From: an uncultured Thiotrichales bacterium
GTDB lineage: Bacteria > Pseudomonadota > Gammaproteobacteria > CAZUMV01
Reading direction: 5' to 3'
Assembly (NCBI GenBank): GCA_938041655.1
Contig: CALISW010000149.1
Coordinates: 1 to 35,352, forward strand
Length of the DNA: 35,352 bases
Shown here: piece by piece, positions 17,316 to 25,654 of the stretch
Numbering within the stretch: the stretch's first letter is position 1
How the letters are laid out: every line of letters starts with the position of its first letter
The notes under the pieces: generated by a model
Told to the model about the DNA's origin: nothing
Databases searched by the model: none
The model's input: only the letters and a program-made list of their open reading frames with translations
Made by a program: the position numbers and the translations under genes

Positions 17316-17742
17316 TGCCAAGATAGTGCAGCAAATATTTTGTTTAACAATCGCTTTCACTTTACTGGCTTGTGCAAGCAGTTCATCTTCCTTACAAAAC
17401 TGGGCTGTTTACCAACAACTTTCTGGTGAAGAAATAAAGCTGGCGTTTAACAACGTCAGGGATCAGGCCGAAGTACAAGATGCTCTCGTAACTACCGCTG
17501 AAAATCAGTGGCATGCAGATGGACGGTTTATCAGCATCTGGAATAACCAGCAACAATCCGGAAAAGTAACCGGCCGCTGGTTCGTGCAGCAAGATACTCG
17601 ATGCGTGATTATAGAAACGGGCTTACCTTCAATGACCAACCAAACAAAATGTGGCCCGATATTTGAGCGGAATGAGAAATACTACACAGTCAACGAAGAC
17701 GGCAGTATTCATGGCATTCACACCCTCAGCGAACTGCCCTGA
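17290..17742 (+). CDS. Putative lipoprotein of unknown function
   Basis: The 150-residue protein has a charged N-terminus (NRKN), a hydrophobic stretch FCLTIAFTLLAC with a lipobox (LLAC, Cys28), and then a Ser-rich linker ASSSSS. The mature part has the spaced pattern GRFISIWNNQQQSGKVTGRW and two further Cys (CVIIE and TKCGPIF) that may form a disulfide. It looks like a small beta-rich outer-membrane or periplasmic lipoprotein, but I do not recognise the family. The start at 17290 lies inside the end of the previous gene. An in-frame GTG at 17326 would leave a signal peptide without positive charge, so I prefer 17290. Confidence 0.7.
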   Translation: MNRKNYPGNAKIVQQIFCLTIAFTLLACASSSSSLQNWAVYQQLSGEEIKLAFNNVRDQAEVQDALVTTAENQWHADGRFISIWNNQQQSGKVTGRWFVQQDTRCVIIETGLPSMTNQTKCGPIFERNEKYYTVNEDGSIHGIHTLSELP

Positions 17743-18045
17743 AAGCCTGATACTTTTCATGATAAGTGAGTCAGTAACACGGCAATGCCTGCATCAACTC
17801 AATAAATGAAACGCATGATAAAAATCCAACGCAAAATCAAGTGTTTAGAAATATGCTATCTCCAGGATATTCATTCAGAGTGGTAATAACAACCACAACA
17901 TGATGAGTATTCTATTTTCAAATACAACGCATTTAACCTTTTCATTGTGAAAAACTCGGCTTCTTCACTATTATTAGGCTAACAGAAGCGCGTTCAACGC
18001 GACGAGAGATAAAGACACTAATAATTTAATCAGGTGGCGCACTAA
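17743..18045 (+). promoter_or_regulatory. Leader region of the oad operon with a candidate sigma-70 promoter
   Basis: No coding frame was identified in this stretch of about 300 bases. A plausible promoter is TTGTGA (17945-17950), 18 bases, TATTAT (17969-17974). Just downstream, at 17989-18001, lies the odd-centred dyad CGCGTT-C-AACGCG, well placed for an operator near the transcription start. AGGTGG precedes the GTG start of oadG at 18046. Confidence 0.4.
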
Positions 18046-18282
18046 GTGAATATCATTAACCAGGGCACTTTACTTATGGTGTACGGCATTGGCACCGTGT
18101 TCGTATTCCTGTGCACACTCATTGTCGCTATGTCAGCGATGTCTCATTTAATCAATCGATTCTTTCCTCAAGATGAAACTACCGAGACAGCATCCAATAA
18201 CAACATTACCAACCAAGCCCAGATACTGCCCATACTTCAAGCTGCAATCGATCAACACCGCCAGAAAAAACAATCAAGATAA
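18046..18282 (+). CDS. oadG: Oxaloacetate decarboxylase gamma subunit
   Basis: This is the small membrane-anchoring subunit of the Na+-pumping oxaloacetate decarboxylase, which helps assemble the alpha and beta subunits. The 78-residue product has one N-terminal membrane helix ([20 protein letters not shown]) followed by a polar tail with HRQKKQ. The start is GTG with AGGTGG about 10 bases upstream. The nearest ATG, ten codons later, would cut into the membrane helix. It precedes oadA by 5 bases. The typical C-terminal zinc-binding His region is short here. Confidence 0.85.
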   Translation: MNIINQGTLLMVYGIGTVFVFLCTLIVAMSAMSHLINRFFPQDETTETASNNNITNQAQILPILQAAIDQHRQKKQSR

Positions 18283-18287
18283 AGAAT

Positions 18288-20096
18288 ATGAAAGCAACAA
18301 AATCAATTGGAATTAGCGATGTCGTTCTGCGTGACGCACATCAATCCTTATTAGCTACACGTATGCGCATCGATGACATGCTGCCTATTGCCAGCAAACT
18401 TGATGATATTGGCTACTGGTCACTAGAAACCTGGGGTGGCGCGATTTTCGATTCCTGTATTCGCTATCTTGGTGAAGATCCATGGGAACGTATTCGCGAG
18501 CTTAAAAAAGCGATGCCGAAAACACCGATGCAAATGTTGTTTCGCGGACAGAACATTCTAGGCTATCGCCACTACGCCGATGACGTAGTAGAAAAATTCG
18601 TAGAGCGATCTGCCATTAATGGCGTTGACGTATTCAGGGTTTTTGATGCCATGAATGATATGCGTAACATTGAACACTCAATGAAAATGGTACGCAAATT
18701 TGGTAAGCACGCACAAGGCACACTTTCCTACACCCAAAGCCCGGTTCATACCCTCGATACCTGGGTTGAGATGGCAAAAAATATCGAGAGCATGGGTGCT
18801 GATTCAATTTGCATCAAAGATATGGCTGGCCTGCTCAAGCCCTATGATGGTTATGAACTGGTCAAAGCACTTAAGGAAAACTGTTCGCTACGCATACACA
18901 TGCATTGCCATGCAACGACAGGTTTATCTACAGCAACCGCATTGAAATGTATTGAGGCTGGTGCGGATAATGTCGACACCTCCATTTCATCCATGTCGAT
19001 GACCTATGGACACAGCGCCACTGAATCCTTGGTGGCCTCGCTTGAAGGCACGGAATACGACAGCGGCCTGGACCTCAAGAAACTGGAAGAGATCGCCACC
19101 TACTTCCGCGAAGTACGCAAGAAATATCGTAAGTTCGAGGGCTCATTACGCGGCGTAGACTCACGCATACTGATCGCACAAGTACCCGGTGGCATGCTCA
19201 CGAATATGGAAAACCAGTTACGCGACCAACAAGCCGAAGAAAAATTTGATGAAGTATTGGCTGAAATTCCACGGGTACGAAAAGACCTGGGTTACATTCC
19301 ACTGGTTACGCCAACCTCACAAATAGTAGGCACTCAATCAGTACTGAATGTGTTGACTGGCGAACGCTACAGCAACATCACCAAAGAAACCGCCGGCGTA
19401 CTTAAAGGTGAATATGGCGCAACACCGGCGCCAGTGAATAGCGAGTTACAACAAAAAATATTGGAAGGCGCAGAAGCCATTACTTGCCGTCCAGCCGACC
19501 AAATCGAACCTGAACTGGAATCACTGCGTCAAGAACTGATGGAGAAAACCAAAGAACGCGGCATCACGCTTACCAGAGGCGAAGGCGAAATTGATGATGT
19601 ACTGACCTACGCCCTGTTCCCTCAAATCGGTTTAAAGTTTCTGGAAAACAGAGACAATCCCGATGCCTTCGAACCAGCACCAACCGGCAAAGAGTCCAGT
19701 GCCGCTACCACTGCTGATGGAGAAGAAATATACACCGTAAGTGTTGGTGGTGATTCCTACAGCGTAACCGTAAACGATGGTGGTGATATAACCGGCCTTG
19801 CAGCTGTTGGCGGCTCAGTAAGATCACCAACAGCTGCCGGATCTGCCCCATCTGGTACCAGTACTGGCGCTGGTGCCAGCAATGGAGAAAAAATAGGCGC
19901 ACCCTTAGCTGGCAACATTTTTAAAGTGAATATCAAGCCGGGACAAACCGTGAGTAAAGGTGAAACCATACTGATACTCGAAGCGATGAAAATGGAAACC
20001 AATGTCAGCGCCACACGTGATGGCACAGTTGGCGATGTATCGGTTGCCGTTGGCGATGCCGTCAAAGTTGGCGACACCATGTTGACGCTAATATGA
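18288..20096 (+). CDS. oadA: Oxaloacetate decarboxylase alpha subunit (biotin carboxyltransferase)
   Basis: The enzyme transfers the carboxyl group of oxaloacetate to biotin, making pyruvate. The N-terminal carboxyltransferase domain has [15 protein letters not shown] (metal ligand Asp16) and [18 protein letters not shown]-type middle domain follows (to about 450). A Ser/Thr/Gly/Ala-rich linker is seen around 500-530. The biotinyl domain has [11 protein letters not shown] with biotinylated Lys568. Length 602 is typical. It overlaps oadB by 4 bases (ATGA) and lies 5 bases after oadG, giving the standard oadGAB order. The carboxyl group is passed to OadB, where decarboxylation drives Na+ export. 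Confidence 0.97.
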   Translation: MKATKSIGISDVVLRDAHQSLLATRMRIDDMLPIASKLDDIGYWSLETWGGAIFDSCIRYLGEDPWERIRELKKAMPKTPMQMLFRGQNILGYRHYADDVVEKFVERSAINGVDVFRVFDAMNDMRNIEHSMKMVRKFGKHAQGTLSYTQSPVHTLDTWVEMAKNIESMGADSICIKDMAGLLKPYDGYELVKALKENCSLRIHMHCHATTGLSTATALKCIEAGADNVDTSISSMSMTYGHSATESLVASLEGTEYDSGLDLKKLEEIATYFREVRKKYRKFEGSLRGVDSRILIAQVPGGMLTNMENQLRDQQAEEKFDEVLAEIPRVRKDLGYIPLVTPTSQIVGTQSVLNVLTGERYSNITKETAGVLKGEYGATPAPVNSELQQKILEGAEAITCRPADQIEPELESLRQELMEKTKERGITLTRGEGEIDDVLTYALFPQIGLKFLENRDNPDAFEPAPTGKESSAATTADGEEIYTVSVGGDSYSVTVNDGGDITGLAAVGGSVRSPTAAGSAPSGTSTGAGASNGEKIGAPLAGNIFKVNIKPGQTVSKGETILILEAMKMETNVSATRDGTVGDVSVAVGDAVKVGDTMLTLI

Positions 20097-21397
20097 ATCA
20101 GTTGGCACGACTATGGGCTGATTCCGGCCTGGCTCAAATGCAACCCCAGCAAGGGGTGATGATTCTGATTTGTCTCGGGCTATTGTTTCTGGCTATCCGC
20201 AAAAAGTTCGAACCCTTGCTACTGCTGCCAATAGGCTTTGGCGGACTGCTGGCCAATATTCCCGGCGCCGAATTAGGGCTACCAGCTATAGAGCGCTTGT
20301 TACTGCATGCAGACACCAATACGTTAACCCAACTAGCCAACATGCTTGGCACAACTGATGTAGATGTTTACAGCATCAAACAAACACTCGCTACCGCTCC
20401 GGCTGCGATAAAAACCTCTGCAGCTAATCTGGCAGCTGATCTTGGTTACAGCAGCGGCATGCTGAATACATTTTACGAAGTCGCTATTGCAAGTGGCGTA
20501 GCACCTTTGGTTATATTTATGGGTGTCGGTGCAATGACCGACTTCGGCCCATTATTAGCCAACCCTAAAACGCTCATATTAGGAGCGGCGGCTCAAATTG
20601 GTATCTTCGCTACCGTCTTGGGCGCAGTGCTGTTGTCATATATCGGCTGGGTGGATTTCTCTATCGCTGATGCGGCCGCCATTGGCATCATTGGCGGTGC
20701 TGACGGCCCGACTGCGATTTACGTTGCCAGTATTTTGTCGCCCGACCTGCTTGGCGCCATCGCTGTAGCCGCCTACTCTTATATGGCGTTGGTTCCTTTG
20801 ATACAGCCGCCGATAATGCGTGCATTGACGACTGAACGCGAACGAAAAATCCCCATGCAACAATTGCGCGCCGTCAGCCAGCGCGAAAAAATTGTATTCC
20901 CGCTAGTGTTGTTAATACTTGTGGCACTGTTACTACCAGCTGCAGCACCGCTACTTGGTATGTTTTGTTTTGGTAATCTGATGCGCGAGTCTGGCGTTGT
21001 TGATCGCTTGAGTAACACTACTCAAAATTCATTAATAAACATCACCACTATATTCCTGGGTCTTGCGGTTGGCTCAAAACTGGCTGCCGACAAATTCCTG
21101 GACCCGAAAACGCTAGTTATTCTGGCATTGGGAATTGTTGCCTTTTCAATAGGCACCGCCGCAGGCGTGTTAATGGCTAAATTGATGAACCTGTTCATCA
21201 AACAAAAAATCAATCCATTAATTGGTTCTGCTGGTGTTTCTGCGGTACCAATGGCGGCCCGGGTCTCCAATAAAGTAGGCCTGGAATCTGATCCGCACAA
21301 CTTCCTGTTGATGCACGCAATGGGTCCGAATGTTGCCGGCGTGATTGGCTCGGCAGTCGCTGCCGGAGTCATGATCTCTATCGTATCCGGAATGTAA
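20093..21397 (+). CDS. oadB: Oxaloacetate decarboxylase beta subunit, Na+ pump
   Basis: This is the integral-membrane subunit that decarboxylates carboxybiotin and exports Na+. The 434-residue protein is hydrophobic with about nine or more membrane segments. The family-essential segment [16 protein letters not shown] contains the Asp known to be required for Na+ transport (Asp203 in the Klebsiella enzyme). [16 protein letters not shown] and [14 protein letters not shown] contain the conserved Asn region. ATG overlaps the oadA stop. The operon indicates an Na+ gradient linked to oxaloacetate or pyruvate balance; the direction in vivo is not known from the sequence. Confidence 0.96.
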   Translation: MNQLARLWADSGLAQMQPQQGVMILICLGLLFLAIRKKFEPLLLLPIGFGGLLANIPGAELGLPAIERLLLHADTNTLTQLANMLGTTDVDVYSIKQTLATAPAAIKTSAANLAADLGYSSGMLNTFYEVAIASGVAPLVIFMGVGAMTDFGPLLANPKTLILGAAAQIGIFATVLGAVLLSYIGWVDFSIADAAAIGIIGGADGPTAIYVASILSPDLLGAIAVAAYSYMALVPLIQPPIMRALTTERERKIPMQQLRAVSQREKIVFPLVLLILVALLLPAAAPLLGMFCFGNLMRESGVVDRLSNTTQNSLINITTIFLGLAVGSKLAADKFLDPKTLVILALGIVAFSIGTAAGVLMAKLMNLFIKQKINPLIGSAGVSAVPMAARVSNKVGLESDPHNFLLMHAMGPNVAGVIGSAVAAGVMISIVSGM

Positions 21398-21522
21398 CTC
21401 CACAACTCGATTAAAACCAAAGCCTGATTCTCAAACTATGATAATCAACCTTAATTATCCGAGGCGCGTATATATAATCGCTATAGTCGTAAAATAAATC
21501 ACGGCCATAAGAGTAATGCCAT

Positions 21523-21978
21523 ATGTATTTTAATAAAAAACCCTGTTTGGCGTAATTGGTTCAGTAATCCCCATTGGAATTACGATACAACCGGCGATGG
21601 CGTTTGATTTAGGCAAAATTATCTCCAAAACCATCGAGAAATCACTCGAAGATGTGATCGATGAGGCAATTAGCTCGGTTCTGCCAGGAATAAATTCAGA
21701 CGCTAATGAAGGATGATGGGCAGGACATCAATCTTTCAGAGGGCGTTGTTATCATTGGCTACAACGGTTGTCCCTATTGCAGAAAAGCGTATGCCTTCCT
21801 GGCACAACACAACATATCTTACAAACTGATGGATACTCAGCAAGATGCGAAAGCAAACCGCCTGGCACAGCAAAATGGCATAAAGGGCGTTCCCGTCATA
21901 TATGTGAATGGCGAGAAACTGTTAGGATAATCCGATAGCAGCTATAACAAATTATTCGAAAAGCATGCTCTTAAGTAA
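21523..21978 (+). pseudogene. Broken glutaredoxin-like gene with signal peptide remnant
   Basis: Three pieces read as one protein only if frames are switched. ATG at 21523 encodes MYFNKK and then stops. From the A6 run (21535-21540) the -1 frame gives LFGVIGSVIPIGITIQPAMA, a signal peptide with AMA cleavage site, and a polar helix to 21716. From 21706 the first frame resumes with a glutaredoxin domain: CPYC active site, GVPVIYVNGEKLLG. This ends at TAA (21928). The same frame then continues with SDSSYNKLFEKHALK to 21978, the expected C-terminal helix. The TAA likely replaced a Tyr codon. A possible -10 (TATAAT) is at 21473. A functional short Grx from 21706 is an alternative. Confidence 0.7.
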
Positions 21979-21992
21979 CCCATTGACTGTTG

Positions 21993-22790
21993 TCACGATT
22001 TAGCTTCGGCCATCGCTTTCTGTATGTCAGCTGCCTGGGGGTTACCACGCATGGTCAGACCTCCATTGACCTGTAAATTTTCACCTGAAACAAACGCTTC
22101 ATCACTCGCCAACCATACGGCAGCCGCAGCAATATCTTCTGACGTATTCAAACGCCCTACTGGAGCACGAGACACAAAAGCATCAACCAAGCCTGGTACT
22201 TCAAAACTGGATTCGGTCATCGGCGTGCGGGTAAATGCCGGCGAAATCGAATTAGCTCGAATACCATGTTTGCCATAATCATTAGCCACACATCGAATCA
22301 ATGCTTCTGACCCTGTCTTGGTGCCAATATAGGCTGCATAGTTATTAATTAAGGCCTTGGTGGTCGCCGAAGAAATATTAATCAAGGAACCACCTGATGG
22401 TTGGTTGCTCATCATCACGCCTACAAACTCAGCCAGAAAATAATGCACGCCCTTGAACTGCAGATCCACAATACGATCCAGCTCTTCGTCAGAAACCTTC
22501 AGCAACGGCTTTGCCAAACCCCACCCGGTTGCATTAATAGCAATATCAACCCCACCAAGTTCTTTGTGTGACTGCTCAGCCAGTTGACGCACCTGATCGT
22601 GGTTGGTGATATCACATAATGCATATGATCCTCCGAGAGTAGTCGAGAAAGATTTTAATTCATCTTCATGACGACCGCTGACCATCACAGTAGCACCCTC
22701 TTGAACCAGTCTGCTGGCTATCACTTGCGCCATATTGCCTTGCGATGCTGCCCCTATAACTACTGCTTTTTTACCTTCCAGACGCTTCAC
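21993..22790 (-). CDS. Short-chain dehydrogenase/reductase
   Basis: This is an NAD(P)-dependent oxidoreductase of the classical SDR type, 265 residues. The cofactor motif is VIGAASQGN (13-19). INATGW replaces the usual NNAG (Asn86). The catalytic Ser (ISSAT, about 140), Tyr154 and Lys158 (YIGTK) are present. The loop RANSISPAFTRTPM and the ending SGENLQVNGG are standard. It is divergent from the fused beta-oxidation gene, sharing a 147-base region, so it may serve a hydroxyacyl-CoA or related substrate. Substrate is unknown. It converges on the broken glutaredoxin gene with a 14-base gap. Confidence 0.9.
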   Translation of the reverse strand: MKRLEGKKAVVIGAASQGNMAQVIASRLVQEGATVMVSGRHEDELKSFSTTLGGSYALCDITNHDQVRQLAEQSHKELGGVDIAINATGWGLAKPLLKVSDEELDRIVDLQFKGVHYFLAEFVGVMMSNQPSGGSLINISSATTKALINNYAAYIGTKTGSEALIRCVANDYGKHGIRANSISPAFTRTPMTESSFEVPGLVDAFVSRAPVGRLNTSEDIAAAAVWLASDEAFVSGENLQVNGGLTMRGNPQAADIQKAMAEAKS

Positions 22791-22877
22791 AGTATCTCTC
22801 CGCTAAGTTTGTTCTGTTCAATATACCTATATCCGGTTTGTAATTCAGAAATCCAAACCAACAAGTCTGATATTACT

Positions 22878-22906
22878 CTGATTCAAATGCCGATCTATTC
22901 TATAAT
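22878..22906 (+). promoter_or_regulatory. Candidate sigma-70 promoter of the fused beta-oxidation gene
   Basis: A perfect TATAAT at 22901-22906 lies 32 bases before the ATG at 22938. The -35 at 17 bases (CTGATT) matches only three of six positions. No clear FadR-like operator was seen in the intergenic region. Confidence 0.4.
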
Positions 22907-22937
22907 TCACGCATAAATTATATAACCTGAAAATACT

Positions 22938-24992
22938 ATGACCACACTACAAACTTATGAAATTCATGGCGATGTTGCTCTAATCACCATCGATTCACCG
23001 CCAGTGAATGCCCTGGGCTATGACGTTCGCAAAGCGATTGTTGACGGCTTCGAGAAAGCCGCTGGTGACTCAGGCGTGAATGCGATCGTGTTAACCTGCA
23101 AAGGAAGAACCTTTTTTGCCGGGGCTGACATTCGTGAGTTTGGAACCACCCAAAAATCGCCCGTGTTGCCCGAGGTAATTAGCACCATTGAGTCATCTCC
23201 AAAGCTAACCATTGCTGCCATGCATGGAACGCCTCTGGGTGGTGGACTTGAAACCGCACTAGCCTGCCACTATCGAATTGCATTGCCGACAACACGTGTC
23301 GGCTTACCAGAAGTCCACCTTGGTCTATTACCCGGTGCAGGCGGTACTCAAAAACTACCACGTTTAACTAGTGTTGAAGCAGCACTGGACATCATTACCA
23401 GTGGGCGTCAGGTTAAATCCGAAGAAGCATTAAGCCTGGGTATCCTTGACAAGGTCTGTTCTAGCGAGGACTTGGTTAAAGAAGCGCTTGGTTACGCTAA
23501 CGATCTGGTGGCTGACAATGCCCCACGAGTTCTGGTACGCGAGCGCAATGACAAACTTGCCGAACATAAAGGCAGTGCAGAAATATTCAACACTTTCCGC
23601 TCAAAGAATGCCCGACGTTTCCGCGGCTTTCTCGCCAAAGAAAATATCACCAAAGCAATTCAAGCTGCGGTTGAACTCCCTTTTGAAGAGGGTTTGATGC
23701 GTGAACGTGAACTCTTCATGGAATTAATGGAGAGCAGAGCTTCTGCAGCACAACGCCATGTGTTTTTTGCCGAACGAGAAACCATCAAAATACCCGACAT
23801 ACCCAAAACCACACCGGTGCGAGCAATTGACAGCGTCGGCATTGTCGGCGCGGGCACTATGGGTGGCGGTATCGCGATGAACTTTTTGAGCGCCGGCATT
23901 CCTGTAACCATGCTGGAACAAAAACAGGAGGCACTCGATCATGGCATCAGCGTCATACAAAAAAATTATCAGCGTTCCGTTAAAAGCGGCCGCATGAGCG
24001 AGGCTGCTCTGGAATCTTGCATGAGCCTGATTACACCGTCGCTGGACTATGCCGACTTCTCTACTGTAGATCTGGTCATTGAAGCCGTATTCGAAACCAT
24101 GGAGATTAAAAAAGCAGTCTTCAGTAGTCTGGATGCCGTGGTGAAAGATGGTTGCATTCTCGCCTCTAACACTTCTTATCTTGATATTAATGAGATCGCT
24201 ACTTCGACTTCGCGCCCACAAGATGTCATCGGCCTGCATTTCTTTTCTCCGGCTAACATCATGCCGTTACTAGAAGTGGTTCGCGGTGAAAAGTCCGATC
24301 TGGAAGTTATCAACACCGGCATGCGACTCGCTAAAACCATTCGAAAAACACCGGTTCTATCACGCGTTGGCTGGGGCTTTATTGCAAACCGGGTCATGAA
24401 GTTCAGGAGCTTGCAGGCAGACAGTCTGGTTTTACAGGGCATTAATCCCGAGACCATTGACAAAGTTATTTATGACTATGGCTTCGCCATGGGCCCCATC
24501 GCCATGAAAGATCTGGTCGGCCTGGATGTTATAGGTCGTGGCTCAACCGAACTGACCGTAGACAGCGAGCTGGTTAGCATGGACCGCCTGGGACAAAAGA
24601 AAAATGGTGGTTACTATGACTATGATGAAAATCGCCAACGCACTTTATCGCCTATTGCTATGGATCTGATCAAAGAAGTTGCTGCAAAGAAAGGTGTTAA
24701 ACAAATTACAGCTGACGAAGACGAGATCCTGGCTCGTTTGCTTTATCCCGTGATCAATGAAGGGGCCAAAGTATTGGATGAAGGCATTGCATTGCGCAGC
24801 TCCGATATCGATATCGCCTGCATCAAAGGCTACAACTGGCCAGTGTATCAAGGCGGTCCGATGTTTTGGGCGAATACAGTAGGTCTGGATAATGTATTGA
24901 ACAAACTGCGTGAATTTGAGCAACAATATGGCGATGCTTTCACCCCTTCACCTTATCTGGAAAAACTCGTCGCTGAAGGCAAAGAGTTTTAG
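22938..24992 (+). CDS. Bifunctional enoyl-CoA hydratase/3-hydroxyacyl-CoA dehydrogenase
   Basis: This is a fused beta-oxidation enzyme. Residues 1-190 form a crotonase domain with oxyanion-hole GTPLGGGLE and catalytic Glu105 and Glu125 (VGLPEVHLG). From about 298 a NAD-binding domain begins with SVGIVGAGTMGGGIAMNF, followed by the HCDH C-terminal domains containing GLHFFSPANIMPLLEVV and KNGGYYDYDE. Length 684 and single-chain layout resemble the peroxisomal-multifunctional or FadB-short type. It is shorter than E. coli FadB (about 730). No thiolase gene is adjacent, so the partner must be elsewhere. It is divergent from the SDR gene. Confidence 0.94.
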   Translation: MTTLQTYEIHGDVALITIDSPPVNALGYDVRKAIVDGFEKAAGDSGVNAIVLTCKGRTFFAGADIREFGTTQKSPVLPEVISTIESSPKLTIAAMHGTPLGGGLETALACHYRIALPTTRVGLPEVHLGLLPGAGGTQKLPRLTSVEAALDIITSGRQVKSEEALSLGILDKVCSSEDLVKEALGYANDLVADNAPRVLVRERNDKLAEHKGSAEIFNTFRSKNARRFRGFLAKENITKAIQAAVELPFEEGLMRERELFMELMESRASAAQRHVFFAERETIKIPDIPKTTPVRAIDSVGIVGAGTMGGGIAMNFLSAGIPVTMLEQKQEALDHGISVIQKNYQRSVKSGRMSEAALESCMSLITPSLDYADFSTVDLVIEAVFETMEIKKAVFSSLDAVVKDGCILASNTSYLDINEIATSTSRPQDVIGLHFFSPANIMPLLEVVRGEKSDLEVINTGMRLAKTIRKTPVLSRVGWGFIANRVMKFRSLQADSLVLQGINPETIDKVIYDYGFAMGPIAMKDLVGLDVIGRGSTELTVDSELVSMDRLGQKKNGGYYDYDENRQRTLSPIAMDLIKEVAAKKGVKQITADEDEILARLLYPVINEGAKVLDEGIALRSSDIDIACIKGYNWPVYQGGPMFWANTVGLDNVLNKLREFEQQYGDAFTPSPYLEKLVAEGKEF

Positions 24993-25041
24993 ACGAATTC
25001 AATGAATGCAGAGCTTATTATTAAAGGATCATGGATTCCAT

Positions 25042-25061
25042 CAAATAGGGCCTCCTATTTG
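25042..25061 (+). terminator. Hairpin after the beta-oxidation gene, candidate terminator
   Basis: A perfect 8-bp stem (CAAATAGG/CCTATTTG) with a GCCT loop lies 50 bases after the stop. The U-rich part lies within the descending arm (TATTTGTGTC), so termination may be moderate. Confidence 0.45.
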
Positions 25062-25074
25062 TGTCGCGCCACAA
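25059..25074. promoter_or_regulatory. Near-perfect dyad upstream of the fds operon, candidate operator
   Basis: TTGTGnCGCGnCACAA: 16 bases, symmetrical except for one base pair, 91 bases upstream of fdsG. An A/T-rich TAATAT follows immediately. It resembles a regulator-binding site; fds operons in other bacteria are controlled by a LysR-type FdsR, which is not encoded in this window. The regulator is unknown. Confidence 0.35.
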
Positions 25075-25165
25075 TAATATAGTGTCGATTAGATACGCTA
25101 ATTACCGCATTATTTCAGCATGACCGTGGTAATCTTTATCCTTAATTAATTCAATCAATTAGATT

Positions 25166-25654
25166 ATGGCTCCATCCAGCCCCCACTCGCCAGATACGAT
25201 CTCTTCCGTGACAGATTCAATTTGCGCGAAGCATGCCAATACTGACGGAGCGCTATTAATAATCCTGAATGCGGTACAAGATGAACTTGGCTACATTCCG
25301 AAATCAGCAGTACCGATAATCGCTAAACAACAGAATTTATCACGCGCAGAAGTGCATGGTGTGATCAGTTTTTATCATTTGTATCGGGACGCACCCGGTG
25401 GAAAAAATACGGTTTATATCTGTTGCGCTGAAGCCTGCCAGGCTATGGGTGCACGAGACTTGATGCAACACGCCAGCAAGCACCTCGGCGTTGAATCCCA
25501 TCAAACCACCAGCGACAATTTGTTCAACCTCGAGCCTATATATTGCCTGGGTAATTGTGCCTGTGCGCCTGCCGTAATGATCAATGATACCTTGCATGCA
25601 AAAGTCTCCCCGCAAAACTTTGAGAAAATCATAGAAGAGGCTCGAAAAACATGA
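25166..25654 (+). CDS. fdsG: NAD-dependent formate dehydrogenase gamma subunit (NuoE-like)
   Basis: This is a small electron-transfer subunit of the soluble molybdenum formate dehydrogenase, homologous to NuoE. It has a thioredoxin-like 2Fe-2S domain with Cys86, Cys91, Cys127 and Cys131 (CCAEACQAMG and CLGNCACAP). The N-terminal helical part has ALLIILNAVQDELGYIPKSAV, typical of NuoE. Length is 162. It overlaps fdsB by 4 bases (ATGA), so it heads the fds operon. It relays electrons toward the FMN/NAD site on FdsB. Confidence 0.94.
   Translation: MAPSSPHSPDTISSVTDSICAKHANTDGALLIILNAVQDELGYIPKSAVPIIAKQQNLSRAEVHGVISFYHLYRDAPGGKNTVYICCAEACQAMGARDLMQHASKHLGVESHQTTSDNLFNLEPIYCLGNCACAPAVMINDTLHAKVSPQNFEKIIEEARKT

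Noticed and set aside
22668-22916. Plus-strand frame overlapping the SDR start and the intergenic promoter region
   Set aside because: It runs antisense to the SDR coding region and has low-complexity hydrophobic sequence without homology.
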